A DNA stretch of 64,000 bases, from the NCBI RefSeq assembly GCF_018398425.1, contig NZ_JADPMV010000002.1, positions 1,240,001 to 1,304,000 of the forward strand, given 5' to 3'. The translations under genes and the position numbers were made by a program. This document shows positions 57,561-64,000 of this stretch, piece by piece; position 1 is the first letter of the stretch; each line of letters starts with the position of its first letter. Under the pieces are notes generated by a model. That model worked only from the letters and a program-made list of their open reading frames with translations, was not told where the DNA came from and searched no databases. The stretch comes from Pseudomonas lalucatii. Its GTDB lineage: Bacteria; Pseudomonadota; Gammaproteobacteria; Pseudomonadales; Pseudomonadaceae.

Positions 57561-58826
57561 ATGTATCTGCTTCGCCTCGCCCTGGCCAGCCTAGGCAACC
57601 GCCGCTTCACCGCGCTACTGACGATGTTCGCCATCGCCTTGTCGGTCTGCCTGCTGCTCGCCGTCGAGCGGGTGCGCACCGAGGCCCGCGCCAGCTTCGC
57701 CAGCACCATCAGCGGCACCGACCTGATAGTCGGGGCGCGCTCGGGCAGCGTGAACCTGCTGCTGTATTCGGTGTTCCGCATCGGCAATGCCACCAACAAT
57801 ATCCGCTGGGACAGCTTCGAGCGCTTCGCCGAGCACCGCCAGGTCAAATGGGCGATCCCGATTTCCCTCGGCGACTCGCACCGCGGCTACCGGGTGATGG
57901 GCACCAGCCCGGCGTATTTCGAACACTACCGCTATGCCCGCAGCCAAGCCTTGAAAATCGAGCAGGGCCGCGCCTTTGCCGAGGATCCCTTCGAAGTGGT
58001 GCTGGGCGCGGAAGTGGCCCAGGCGCTGAAATATTCCCTCGGCGAAAAGCTGGTGCTGGCCCACGGCGTGGCGACCATCAGCCTGGTCAAGCACGACGAC
58101 AAACCCTTTACCGTGGTCGGCATTCTGCAACGCACCGGCACCCCGGTGGATCGCACCCTGCATATTTCCCTGGGCGGGATGGAAGCGCTGCATATCGACT
58201 GGCAGAACGGCATGCCGGCGCGCGGCGCGGGTGTGGTCAACGCCGAGCAAGCCAGAAATATGGATTTGCAGCCCAAGCAGATCACCGCCTTTCTACTGGG
58301 TCTGAACAGCAAGATCGCCACCTTCAGCCTGCAGCGGGAGATCAACCAATTCCGTGGCGAGCCGCTGCTGGCGATCCTGCCCGGCGTCGCCCTGCAGGAG
58401 CTGTGGAGCCTGATGGGCACGGCGGAGAAAGCGCTGTTCGTGGTCTCGCTGTTCGTCGTGCTGACCGGCTTGATCGGCATGCTCACGGCGATCCTCACCA
58501 GCCTCAACGAGCGCCGCCGCGAGATGGCGATCCTGCGTTCGGTCGGCGCGCGCCCCTGGCATATCGCCGGCCTGCTGGTGCTGGAGGCCTTCGCCCTGGC
58601 GCTGGCCGGGGTGTTCCTCGGCTTGTTACTGCTGTACGCCGGCATCGCCGCGGCGCAAAGCCATGTGCAGGCCAACTATGGCCTTTATCTGCCGCTTAAT
58701 CCGCCAACGCCCTATGAGTGGACGTTGCTCGGCGCTATCCTGGCGGCCGCTCTGCTGATGGGTTGCGTACCCGCCTGGCGAGGCTATCGGCAATCGCTGG
58801 CCGATGGCTTGTCGATTCGTTTATAA
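57561..58826 (+). CDS. ABC transporter permease, FtsX/MacB type (zinc cluster)
   Basis: 421 aa. An N-terminal helix (ALLTMFAIALSVCLLLAVER), a large periplasmic domain (about residues 45-270) and three C-terminal helices (LFVVSLFVVLTGLIGMLTAI; LLVLEAFALALAGVFLGLLL; TLLGAILAAALLMGCVPAW) fit the FtsX-like architecture. Such transporters usually move lipoproteins or transmit force rather than import ions, so its link to zinc is by context. It starts 2 nt after the ATPase gene. Confidence 0.92.
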   Translation: MYLLRLALASLGNRRFTALLTMFAIALSVCLLLAVERVRTEARASFASTISGTDLIVGARSGSVNLLLYSVFRIGNATNNIRWDSFERFAEHRQVKWAIPISLGDSHRGYRVMGTSPAYFEHYRYARSQALKIEQGRAFAEDPFEVVLGAEVAQALKYSLGEKLVLAHGVATISLVKHDDKPFTVVGILQRTGTPVDRTLHISLGGMEALHIDWQNGMPARGAGVVNAEQARNMDLQPKQITAFLLGLNSKIATFSLQREINQFRGEPLLAILPGVALQELWSLMGTAEKALFVVSLFVVLTGLIGMLTAILTSLNERRREMAILRSVGARPWHIAGLLVLEAFALALAGVFLGLLLLYAGIAAAQSHVQANYGLYLPLNPPTPYEWTLLGAILAAALLMGCVPAWRGYRQSLADGLSIRL

Positions 58827-58855
58827 CGCCGCGATAACGCTTACGAGGTAACACC

Positions 58856-59377
58856 ATGCTCCGCCCCCTGCTCGCTGCCGTGCTTGTCGTCCTGGCCGCG
58901 CCTGTATCGGCCGCCGAGGTGCGCGAGCTGGTCTGGTCGGAGATGGTGCCGGCCGATGCGCCGCCGCAAGTCGCCGAACCCGCCCCCATGCATGACCTCT
59001 CGCAACTGGCCGACGCCCTGTCCGAGTCCGGCCCGGCGGCGATGCAGCAATCGCCGGCCGCGCCTGTGGTCGAGGAGCTGGACGGCCAGACGGTGAAACT
59101 GCCGGGCTACATAGTGCCGCTGGATGTGACCGACGAAGGCCGGGTCACCGAGTTCCTCCTGGTGCCCTACTTCGGCGCCTGCATCCATGTACCGCCACCG
59201 CCGTCCAACCAGATCGTGCATGTCACCGCCGAACTGGGCGTGCTGCTGGATGCGCTGTACCAGCCGTTCTGGATCGAGGGGCCGCTGAAAGTCGAGCAGA
59301 CCAGCAGCGAGCTGGCCGAGGCCGGCTACCAGATGGCCGCCGACAAGATCTACCCCTACGAGATGCCCGACAGCTGA
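58856..59377 (+). CDS. DUF3299 periplasmic protein (zinc cluster)
   Basis: 173 aa with a signal peptide (LLAAVLVVLAAPVSA). The DUF3299 core is VKLPGYIVPLDVTDEGRVTE, FLLVPYFGACIHVPPPPSNQ and a region near the end (SSELAEAGYQMAADKIYPYE). Function unknown; the family is often found with zinc-limitation genes. It closes the cluster and is followed by a terminator. A GAGGTAACACC site precedes the ATG. Confidence 0.9.
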   Translation: MLRPLLAAVLVVLAAPVSAAEVRELVWSEMVPADAPPQVAEPAPMHDLSQLADALSESGPAAMQQSPAAPVVEELDGQTVKLPGYIVPLDVTDEGRVTEFLLVPYFGACIHVPPPPSNQIVHVTAELGVLLDALYQPFWIEGPLKVEQTSSELAEAGYQMAADKIYPYEMPDS

Positions 59378-59383
59378 ACCGAA

Positions 59384-59409
59384 AAAACCAGGCTCCAGGG
59401 CCTGGTTTT
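59384..59409. terminator. Bidirectional terminator between the zinc cluster and the TonB2 operon
   Basis: AAAACCAGGC (59384-59393) pairs with GCCTGGTTTT (59400-59409) around TCCAGG; T and A runs flank it on both strands. It serves the plus-strand DUF3299 gene and the minus-strand TPR gene. Confidence 0.88.
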
Positions 59410-59427
59410 CGGTTGCATCCCGGCCTG

Positions 59428-60525
59428 TCAGCCGCGGCTGGCCAGGCGATTGTCCCGCTCGAAGCGCAGCTCGCTCTCGGCCCACTGACGCCAGGCGCGC
59501 ACCTTGCTGCCCGGGCTGCCCGCACGCTCGGCACGGCTCAGTGCCGCCAGCCCGGCCTGCCAGTGCCCCTGCTCCAGCTCCAGCTGGGCGACCTGCAGCC
59601 AGAGCTCGCCGCGGCCTGAGCGCTCGGCCAACGGCCGCAGCACCTGGGCGGCGCGGGCGCGCTCACGGGCCTGCCACCAGAACAGGCCGAGGCGTTCCTG
59701 GCGCTGGTCACTGTTGCCGAGCAGGCCGCTTTCGAGCATCCCGGACAGCAGCTTGGCGCCCTGCCAGGGCTGCCCGGCGGCGCCGGCCAGGGCCACCAGG
59801 TTGTCCAGTTCCGCCGCACTGAAGCGCAGGCCCTTGGCCTGCGCGGCGCGCAGGGTGGCCAATGCCTTGGCGTAGCCGCCAGCCATCTGCTGCAGGGCCG
59901 CCAGTTGCCGCCATTGCCGGCTGTCGTCGGGCTTGCGCGCCAGCAGGTGGCGCTGCCAGCGCTCGGCGGCCGGGTAGCGCTCGAGTTCGGCATTGACCGC
60001 CACCAGGAACTGCAGCCAGCTGTCGGCCGCTCGCGGGTTGGCCCGCACGTAGCGCTCGGCCAGGGGCAGGGCCTTGGCCGCCTGCCCCTGGCCCTGGTAG
60101 GCCTGCGCCAGCAACTGCAGCGCGTCCTCGCCGGCGTCGGCCTGCCCCGGCGCGAGCAGCTCGACGACCCGGGCATAGCGGCGCTCGATCAGGTTGAGCC
60201 GGGCCAGGTTGAGGCGCTCGTTGGCCTGCGACTCGGCGTCCAGCGTGCCGCTGGCCAGGGCCCGGTCCAGCCAGTCGATAGCCTGGACGTTCTGCCCCTG
60301 GGCCCAGGCCAGGTAGCCGCGGCTGCGCCACAGCAGGGCCTGCTCCAGGCTGCCGGGCCGGGCCTTGGCGCCGTCCAGGGCGCGCCGGGCGGCGGCGTAG
60401 TCGCCCTGCTGCTGGGCCAGCTGGGCCGCATTCAGGGCGCGAAACACCCCGGGCTCCACGCTCTGGGTGGCGGCCTGCGCGATACCGACCGCGCAGAGCA
60501 ACAGCGACAGCAATAGACGGGACAT
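59428..60525 (-). CDS. TPR-repeat protein of the TonB2 operon
   Basis: 365 aa. A signal peptide (LLLSLLLCAVGIAQA) is followed by tetratricopeptide-type repeats (ALNAAQLAQQQGDYAAARRA; NLIERRYARVVELLAPGQAD; LAQAYQGQGQAAKALPLAER). TPR proteins of this type (TtpB-like) accompany TonB2 systems and are probably periplasmic scaffolds. The start at 60525 gives the signal peptide. It is last in the DUF3450-exbB-exbB-exbD-tonB-TPR operon and begins 1 nt after the tonB stop. Confidence 0.9.
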   Translation of the reverse strand: MSRLLLSLLLCAVGIAQAATQSVEPGVFRALNAAQLAQQQGDYAAARRALDGAKARPGSLEQALLWRSRGYLAWAQGQNVQAIDWLDRALASGTLDAESQANERLNLARLNLIERRYARVVELLAPGQADAGEDALQLLAQAYQGQGQAAKALPLAERYVRANPRAADSWLQFLVAVNAELERYPAAERWQRHLLARKPDDSRQWRQLAALQQMAGGYAKALATLRAAQAKGLRFSAAELDNLVALAGAAGQPWQGAKLLSGMLESGLLGNSDQRQERLGLFWWQARERARAAQVLRPLAERSGRGELWLQVAQLELEQGHWQAGLAALSRAERAGSPGSKVRAWRQWAESELRFERDNRLASRG

Positions 60526-60526
60526 C

Positions 60527-61211
60527 TCAGCGCCCTCCTTCCAGGCGGAAATACAGGGTCTTGACCGCCTCGCGGGCCACCGCCAGGCCGTTTTCCGTGC
60601 GCGGGGCGAAGCGCCAGCGCACCGCGGCGCGGCGGGCCTCGCGTTCGAAGACGTTGGCCGGGCTGGCTTCCAGCACCCGCAGGTTCTCCACCGCGCCGGC
60701 ACGGTTGATGGTGAAGGCCAGCTTGACGTGGCCCTGGATGCCGCGCTGCAGGGCGTAGCGCGGGTATTCGGGGCTGACGTCGTTGAGCGGCATCACCTCG
60801 CTTTCCGGGCCGCCGGGGCGGCCGGGCGGCCGCGCTCGGCGCCGCCGTGCTGGGCGCTGCGGCGCCGGCACGCAAGCCGGCCAGGCTCGGCGCCGGGGCG
60901 CTGGCCAGGCTGACCGCGCTGCTCAGGCTGGGCAACGGCAGGTCCAGGCTCGGCAGGCTGGCGCTCGGCGCGATGCTCGCGGGGGCGGGCGGTTGAGGCG
61001 GCTGCGGCGTCTGCGCCTGGGGCGGCTGCGGCGCCTGCTGGCGCGAACGGCTCGCGGCCTGGCTCGACTCGCCGTCCAGACGCACGAAGTTGGCCACCAC
61101 CAGGGGCTCGTCGCTGGGCAGACTGCGCGGCGGCGCCACCATGTAGAGCATCAGCGCGAACAACGCCAGGGCCATCAGGCAGGCGCCCAGGAACGACAGC
61201 GCCAGGCGCAT
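60527..61211 (-). pseudogene. tonB: TonB-type energy transducer, interrupted by a frameshift
   Basis: ATG 61211 encodes an N-terminal membrane helix (LSFLGACLMALALFALMLY) and a Pro/Ser-rich spacer. The TonB C-terminal domain (EVMPLNDVSPEYPRYALQRG, HVKLAFTINRAGAVENLRVL, EREARRAAVRWRFAPRTENG) continues in another frame to 60527. Removing one base near the GGGG run at 60815-60818 restores one frame; the span is 685 nt, 684 after removal (227 aa). It overlaps exbD by one base (TGATG). Without the C-terminal domain the protein would not contact receptors. Confidence 0.82.
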
Positions 61212-61621
61212 CAGAGCGCTCCCGTGCTGGCGGCCAGGGCCACGTCCTGCACCCCGGCCAGGCGCGCCTGGTCCATCACCTGCACCACCAGGCCGGTGCG
61301 CGCGTCCTGGTCGGCCTGCACCACCACCGCGCCGTCCGGCTGGTCGACGCGCAGGCGCTCGACATGGGCGCGCACGCTGCGCACGTCGACCACCTGCTTG
61401 TCCAGCCACACCTGGCCGTCGGCGGTGATGGCGATGAGGATATTGCCCTTGTCCTGGGGGTTGGCGGTCTGCGCCTGGGGACGCTGCACCTCGACCCCCG
61501 ACTCCTTGATGAAGGAGCTGGTGACGATGAAGAAGATCAGCATGATGAAGACCACGTCGAGCATCGGCGTCAGGTCGATGCCGGTGTCCTCGTCTTGCTG
61601 GTGATGGCGACGCATTCTCAT
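61211..61621 (-). CDS. exbD: ExbD family biopolymer transport protein
   Basis: 136 aa. The N-terminal helix has the essential Asp in GIDLTPMLDVVFIMLIFFIV. A periplasmic domain with ILIAITADGQVWLDKQVVDV and DARTGLVVQVMDQARLAGVQ follows. It shares the proton channel with ExbB and powers TonB. The stop codon overlaps the tonB ATG. Confidence 0.94.
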   Translation of the reverse strand: MRMRRHHQQDEDTGIDLTPMLDVVFIMLIFFIVTSSFIKESGVEVQRPQAQTANPQDKGNILIAITADGQVWLDKQVVDVRSVRAHVERLRVDQPDGAVVVQADQDARTGLVVQVMDQARLAGVQDVALAASTGAL

Positions 61622-61632
61622 GGTTGCAGCTC

Positions 61633-62181
61633 TCAGTCGTGACGCAGCTGGTCGGCCAGCCGCTCGAGGGCCCGGCGGGCGTCGCGTTCCAGACGCGCCA
61701 GGCTGAACAATCCGCTGATGGCCAGGACCATCCCGGCCAGAGTCGGCAGGGTCGCCTGCCATACCCCCGCGGCCATGGCGCGGGGGTTGCCGGTGCCGTT
61801 GACGGCCAGCACGTCGAACACCGCGACCATGCCGCTGACGGTGCCGAGCAGGCCGAGCAGCGGGTACAACGCCACCAGGGTCTTGCCCAGGCGCAGGGGC
61901 CCGGCCAGCTGCTGCCGGGCCTGGGCCAGCCAGGCGCTGCGCACCGCCCGCGGCCAGCTGCTGGCCGAGGAGGCCGGCAGCTGCTGCCAGGCCCGGCGGC
62001 GCTCGCGAACCCAGCGCGGGAAGACCCGGCGCATGAACCAGAAGCGCTCGAACACCAGGGTCCAGAACAGCACGCAGAGCCCGGCCAGGCCCCACATCAC
62101 CACGCCGCCGGCGGCCATCAGGTCGAACAGCGCATGGCCGCCGTCGAGCAGCCGCAGCCACAGGCCGAAGCCGTCAGTCAC
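61633..62181 (-). CDS. exbB: ExbB family protein (short form)
   Basis: 182 aa. Three hydrophobic helices: MAAGGVVMWGLAGLCVLFWT, ALYPLLGLLGTVSGMVAVFD and LPTLAGMVLAISGLFSLARL. It forms the ExbB channel with ExbD. It is preceded by a larger ExbB-like protein, as in Vibrio TonB2 systems where TtpC is an extended ExbB. The ATG overlaps the TtpC-like stop by 8 nt. Confidence 0.93.
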   Translation of the reverse strand: MTDGFGLWLRLLDGGHALFDLMAAGGVVMWGLAGLCVLFWTLVFERFWFMRRVFPRWVRERRRAWQQLPASSASSWPRAVRSAWLAQARQQLAGPLRLGKTLVALYPLLGLLGTVSGMVAVFDVLAVNGTGNPRAMAAGVWQATLPTLAGMVLAISGLFSLARLERDARRALERLADQLRHD

Positions 62182-63523
62182 GGCGCGGCGCCCCGGACAG
62201 GTGCAGGGCGATCAGCCCGGCACTCTGCTGCTCGAGCAGCTGGATCAGGCCCTTGCTGCGGCTGGCCAACAGGCTGTGCAGGAACAGCAACGGGATCGCC
62301 ACCACCAGGCCCAGCACCGTGGTCACCAGGGCCTGGGAGATGCCGTCGGCCATCAGCCGCGAGTCGCCGCCGCCACTCTGGGTGATGGCCTGGAAGGTGA
62401 CGATCATGCCGGTCACGGTGCCGAGCAGGCCGAGCAACGGCGCCACCGCGGCCAGCAGCTTGAGCAGGCCCTGGCCCTTCTCCAGCGGCGGCGTCTCCTG
62501 CAGGATCGCCTCGTCCAGCTTCAGCTCCAGGGTCTCCAGGTCGGCCAGCTGCGGCTTGGGCCCGAGCACGCCGATCACCCGGCCCAGGGGGTTGTCGGCG
62601 CGCGGCGTACCCAGCTCGCGGATCTGCGCGCTGACGCCACGGCCGACGCCGGCCAGGAAGACCAGGCGCCAGATCGCCAAGACCAGGCCCAGGCCGCCCA
62701 GGGCCAGGATCAGGCCCCCGACCAGGCCACCCTGCTGCACGCGATCCCACAGGTTCGGCTGACGCTGCAACTGCACCAGCAGATTGCCGCGACTGGGGTC
62801 GATCGGCAGGCGCGCCAGGCTCGCACCGCCTTCCAGGTAGTCCGCCACCAGACCCAGGCCGGCGGGCTGGCGCGGTGGCGCCAGCAGCTCGCCGGCAGCC
62901 GCGTCGTAATGCAGGAAGGCCTCCTCGCCGAAGGCGGCGAAGCTGCCGACCCGCAGCACCGGCTGCGCGCGGCGCACGCCGTCGGCGGCCACCACCGGCA
63001 ACTCGAGGCGCTCGATGCGGCCGCTGGCTGCCAGGTCTTCGAGCAGCAGCATCCAGTAGCCGTCGAGGTCTTCGGCCGACGGCAGGCTGCGGCTCTCGGC
63101 CAGGGCGGCGAGGCGTTGCAGACGCTCGGGGTACTGGGCGTTGAGCAGGCTGTCCTGCCACTGGCCGGCGACATCGCCGGCGCTCTGGCGGACCACCGCG
63201 AACAGCTCGCCGAGGTGGCCGGCACGCTGGGCCAGCAGCTGCTCCTGCGCCGCCAGCTCGGTCTCCAGGCGGTCGAACTCGGCCTTCAGCCGCGCGGCCT
63301 CGGCCTCCTGCACCTGCAGGGCGGCCTTGGCCGCGGCCAGCAGCCTGGCCCGCTCGCCCCGCTCGGCGACGAAGGCCTGCTCGCGCGCGGCCATGGCCGC
63401 GACTTCGGCGGCGCGGTCGCTGCGGATACGCTGCAGCAGTTGATCGGGATTGAGCGGCGCGGCGGCGCCGGCCAGCGCCGGCAACAGACCGAGGAGCACG
63501 ACGGCGAGATAACGGCGGCTCAT
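62174..63523 (-). CDS. TtpC-like extended ExbB/MotA-TolQ protein
   Basis: 449 aa. A signal peptide (LAVVLLGLLPALAGA), a long coiled-coil (about residues 30-110, rich in Ala/Glu/Arg) and a periplasmic region lead into a MotA/TolQ/ExbB domain (about 260-440) with KLLAAVAPLLGLLGTVTGMI and the Gly-rich turn of the family. TtpC proteins couple TonB2 to the outer membrane in Vibrio. The start is the ATGA overlap with the DUF3450 gene. Confidence 0.92.
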   Translation of the reverse strand: MSRRYLAVVLLGLLPALAGAAAPLNPDQLLQRIRSDRAAEVAAMAAREQAFVAERGERARLLAAAKAALQVQEAEAARLKAEFDRLETELAAQEQLLAQRAGHLGELFAVVRQSAGDVAGQWQDSLLNAQYPERLQRLAALAESRSLPSAEDLDGYWMLLLEDLAASGRIERLELPVVAADGVRRAQPVLRVGSFAAFGEEAFLHYDAAAGELLAPPRQPAGLGLVADYLEGGASLARLPIDPSRGNLLVQLQRQPNLWDRVQQGGLVGGLILALGGLGLVLAIWRLVFLAGVGRGVSAQIRELGTPRADNPLGRVIGVLGPKPQLADLETLELKLDEAILQETPPLEKGQGLLKLLAAVAPLLGLLGTVTGMIVTFQAITQSGGGDSRLMADGISQALVTTVLGLVVAIPLLFLHSLLASRSKGLIQLLEQQSAGLIALHLSGAPRRD

Positions 63524-64000
63524 CGGGCGGCCTCCTGGTTCAGGGTGCGCACCGGCAGTTCGAGCAGCGCCGGTGCCTGCTCCTGGCGGGCAATGGCGAT
63601 GGCCTGGCGCAGCGGCCGCCGGGCATCGCCGGCGAGGGTCTGCCAGCTGCCGCTCTGCGGGCTCCACCAACCGCTCTCGTGACCGTCGAGGGTCTGGTAG
63701 TAGAGCATGGTGCGGCCGAGCCGGAGGAACTCGACGCTGCGGCCGCCGTCCTCGCCCGCCAGCTGGCCGCGCCAGGCCTCCAGGGTGCGGCCGTAGTCGC
63801 TCTCGACCTGGTAGGCCTCGAGGATGCGCCGGTACTTCTCCGCCAGGCTGACGTCGGCCCGCGGCAGCAGCTCCTGCAACTGGGCCAGGCGATCGCTGCG
63901 TTCCTCGGGCAGGAACGGCAGGTCGGCGGCGACGAACTGGCCGAGCACCTCGACCATCCGGCGCATCTGCGGCGTGACCGCCTCCTGGGTGCGCTCGATG
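63520..64000 (-). CDS. DUF3450 protein of the TonB2 operon (C-terminal part; runs off the window)
   Basis: The last 159 or so codons are visible, open to the window edge. LPFLPEERSDRLAQLQELLP, LAEKYRRILEAYQVESDYGR, LRLGRTMLYYQTLDGHESGW and the SPQSGSWQTLAG segment fit DUF3450, whose members are predicted coiled-coil periplasmic proteins encoded first in TonB2 operons. The start lies beyond base 64000. Confidence 0.88.
   Translation of the reverse strand, partial: IERTQEAVTPQMRRMVEVLGQFVAADLPFLPEERSDRLAQLQELLPRADVSLAEKYRRILEAYQVESDYGRTLEAWRGQLAGEDGGRSVEFLRLGRTMLYYQTLDGHESGWWSPQSGSWQTLAGDARRPLRQAIAIARQEQAPALLELPVRTLNQEAAR

Overview
The window is chromosomal DNA from a very GC-rich gammaproteobacterium, almost certainly Pseudomonas in the broad sense. 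The gene order ybeY-corC-lnt / leuS-lptE-holA / lipA-lipB-ybeD-dacA-rlpA-mltB-rodA-mrdA-rlmH-rsfS-nadD-proA / mpl-ubiX / ppa / xseB-ispA-dxs / ribA / pgpA-thiL-nusB-ribH-ribBA-ribE-ribD-nrdR is the conserved Pseudomonas core layout. I saw no rRNA, tRNA, phage, insertion sequence or CRISPR array. Genes are tightly packed, with many 1-8 nt overlaps.

Layout. 1-8.5 kb: end of ybeY, corC, lnt, a YdcF-type protein and a YbeL-type zinc ribbon protein (both minus), then leuS, lptE, holA. 8.6-10.1 kb: a short arfA ribosome-rescue gene and a lytic transglycosylase. 10.2-21.5 kb: lipA (plus), then a long minus-strand block for lipoylation, cell elongation and wall synthesis (lipB, ybeD, dacA, rlpA, mltB, rodA, mrdA), and rlmH, rsfS, nadD, proA. 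21.7-33.7 kb: accessory housekeeping genes (mpg, DedA-PAP2 fusion, Lon-N protein, lrgAB-like pair, MaoC, MORN/C13 lipoprotein, methyltransferase, DCC protein, YceK-like lipoprotein, ubiX, mpl, GNAT). 33.7-39 kb: a broken phosphatase-kinase fusion, M90 peptidase, ppa, TSUP permease. 38-48 kb: isoprenoid genes xseB-ispA-dxs, a cobalamin riboswitch with btuB, btuF, ribA, a retropepsin-like protease and a periplasmic binding protein. 46.9-53.2 kb: pgpA, thiL, nusB and the riboflavin genes behind an FMN riboswitch, ending with nrdR. 53.3-56.1 kb: broken ybaY-like lipoprotein, methyltransferase, cnoX, thioesterase, a small protein. 56.2-59.4 kb: a Zur-box-preceded zinc-limitation cluster (DUF2796 protein, ABC ATPase, permease, DUF3299). 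59.4-64 kb: a TonB2-type energy transduction operon (DUF3450, long ExbB, ExbB, ExbD, TonB, TPR) on the minus strand, cut by the window end.

Most notable points. (1) Three genes carry the same kind of +1 lesion at a short G run on the plus strand: the phosphatase-kinase fusion, the ybaY-like gene and tonB. (2) The phosphatase-kinase fusion also lacks its catalytic residues in both domains. (3) The btuB leader contains a readable translation switch: L5-L13-like kissing, an antisequestor and a 10-bp sequestor over the ribosome site. (4) The FMN riboswitch lies before ribE and is followed by a 31-codon leader ORF whose ribosome site sits in a hairpin and which ends inside ribE. (5) A perfect Zur-like palindrome precedes the zinc cluster. 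(6) rlpA carries an A9 run between its catalytic and SPOR domains.
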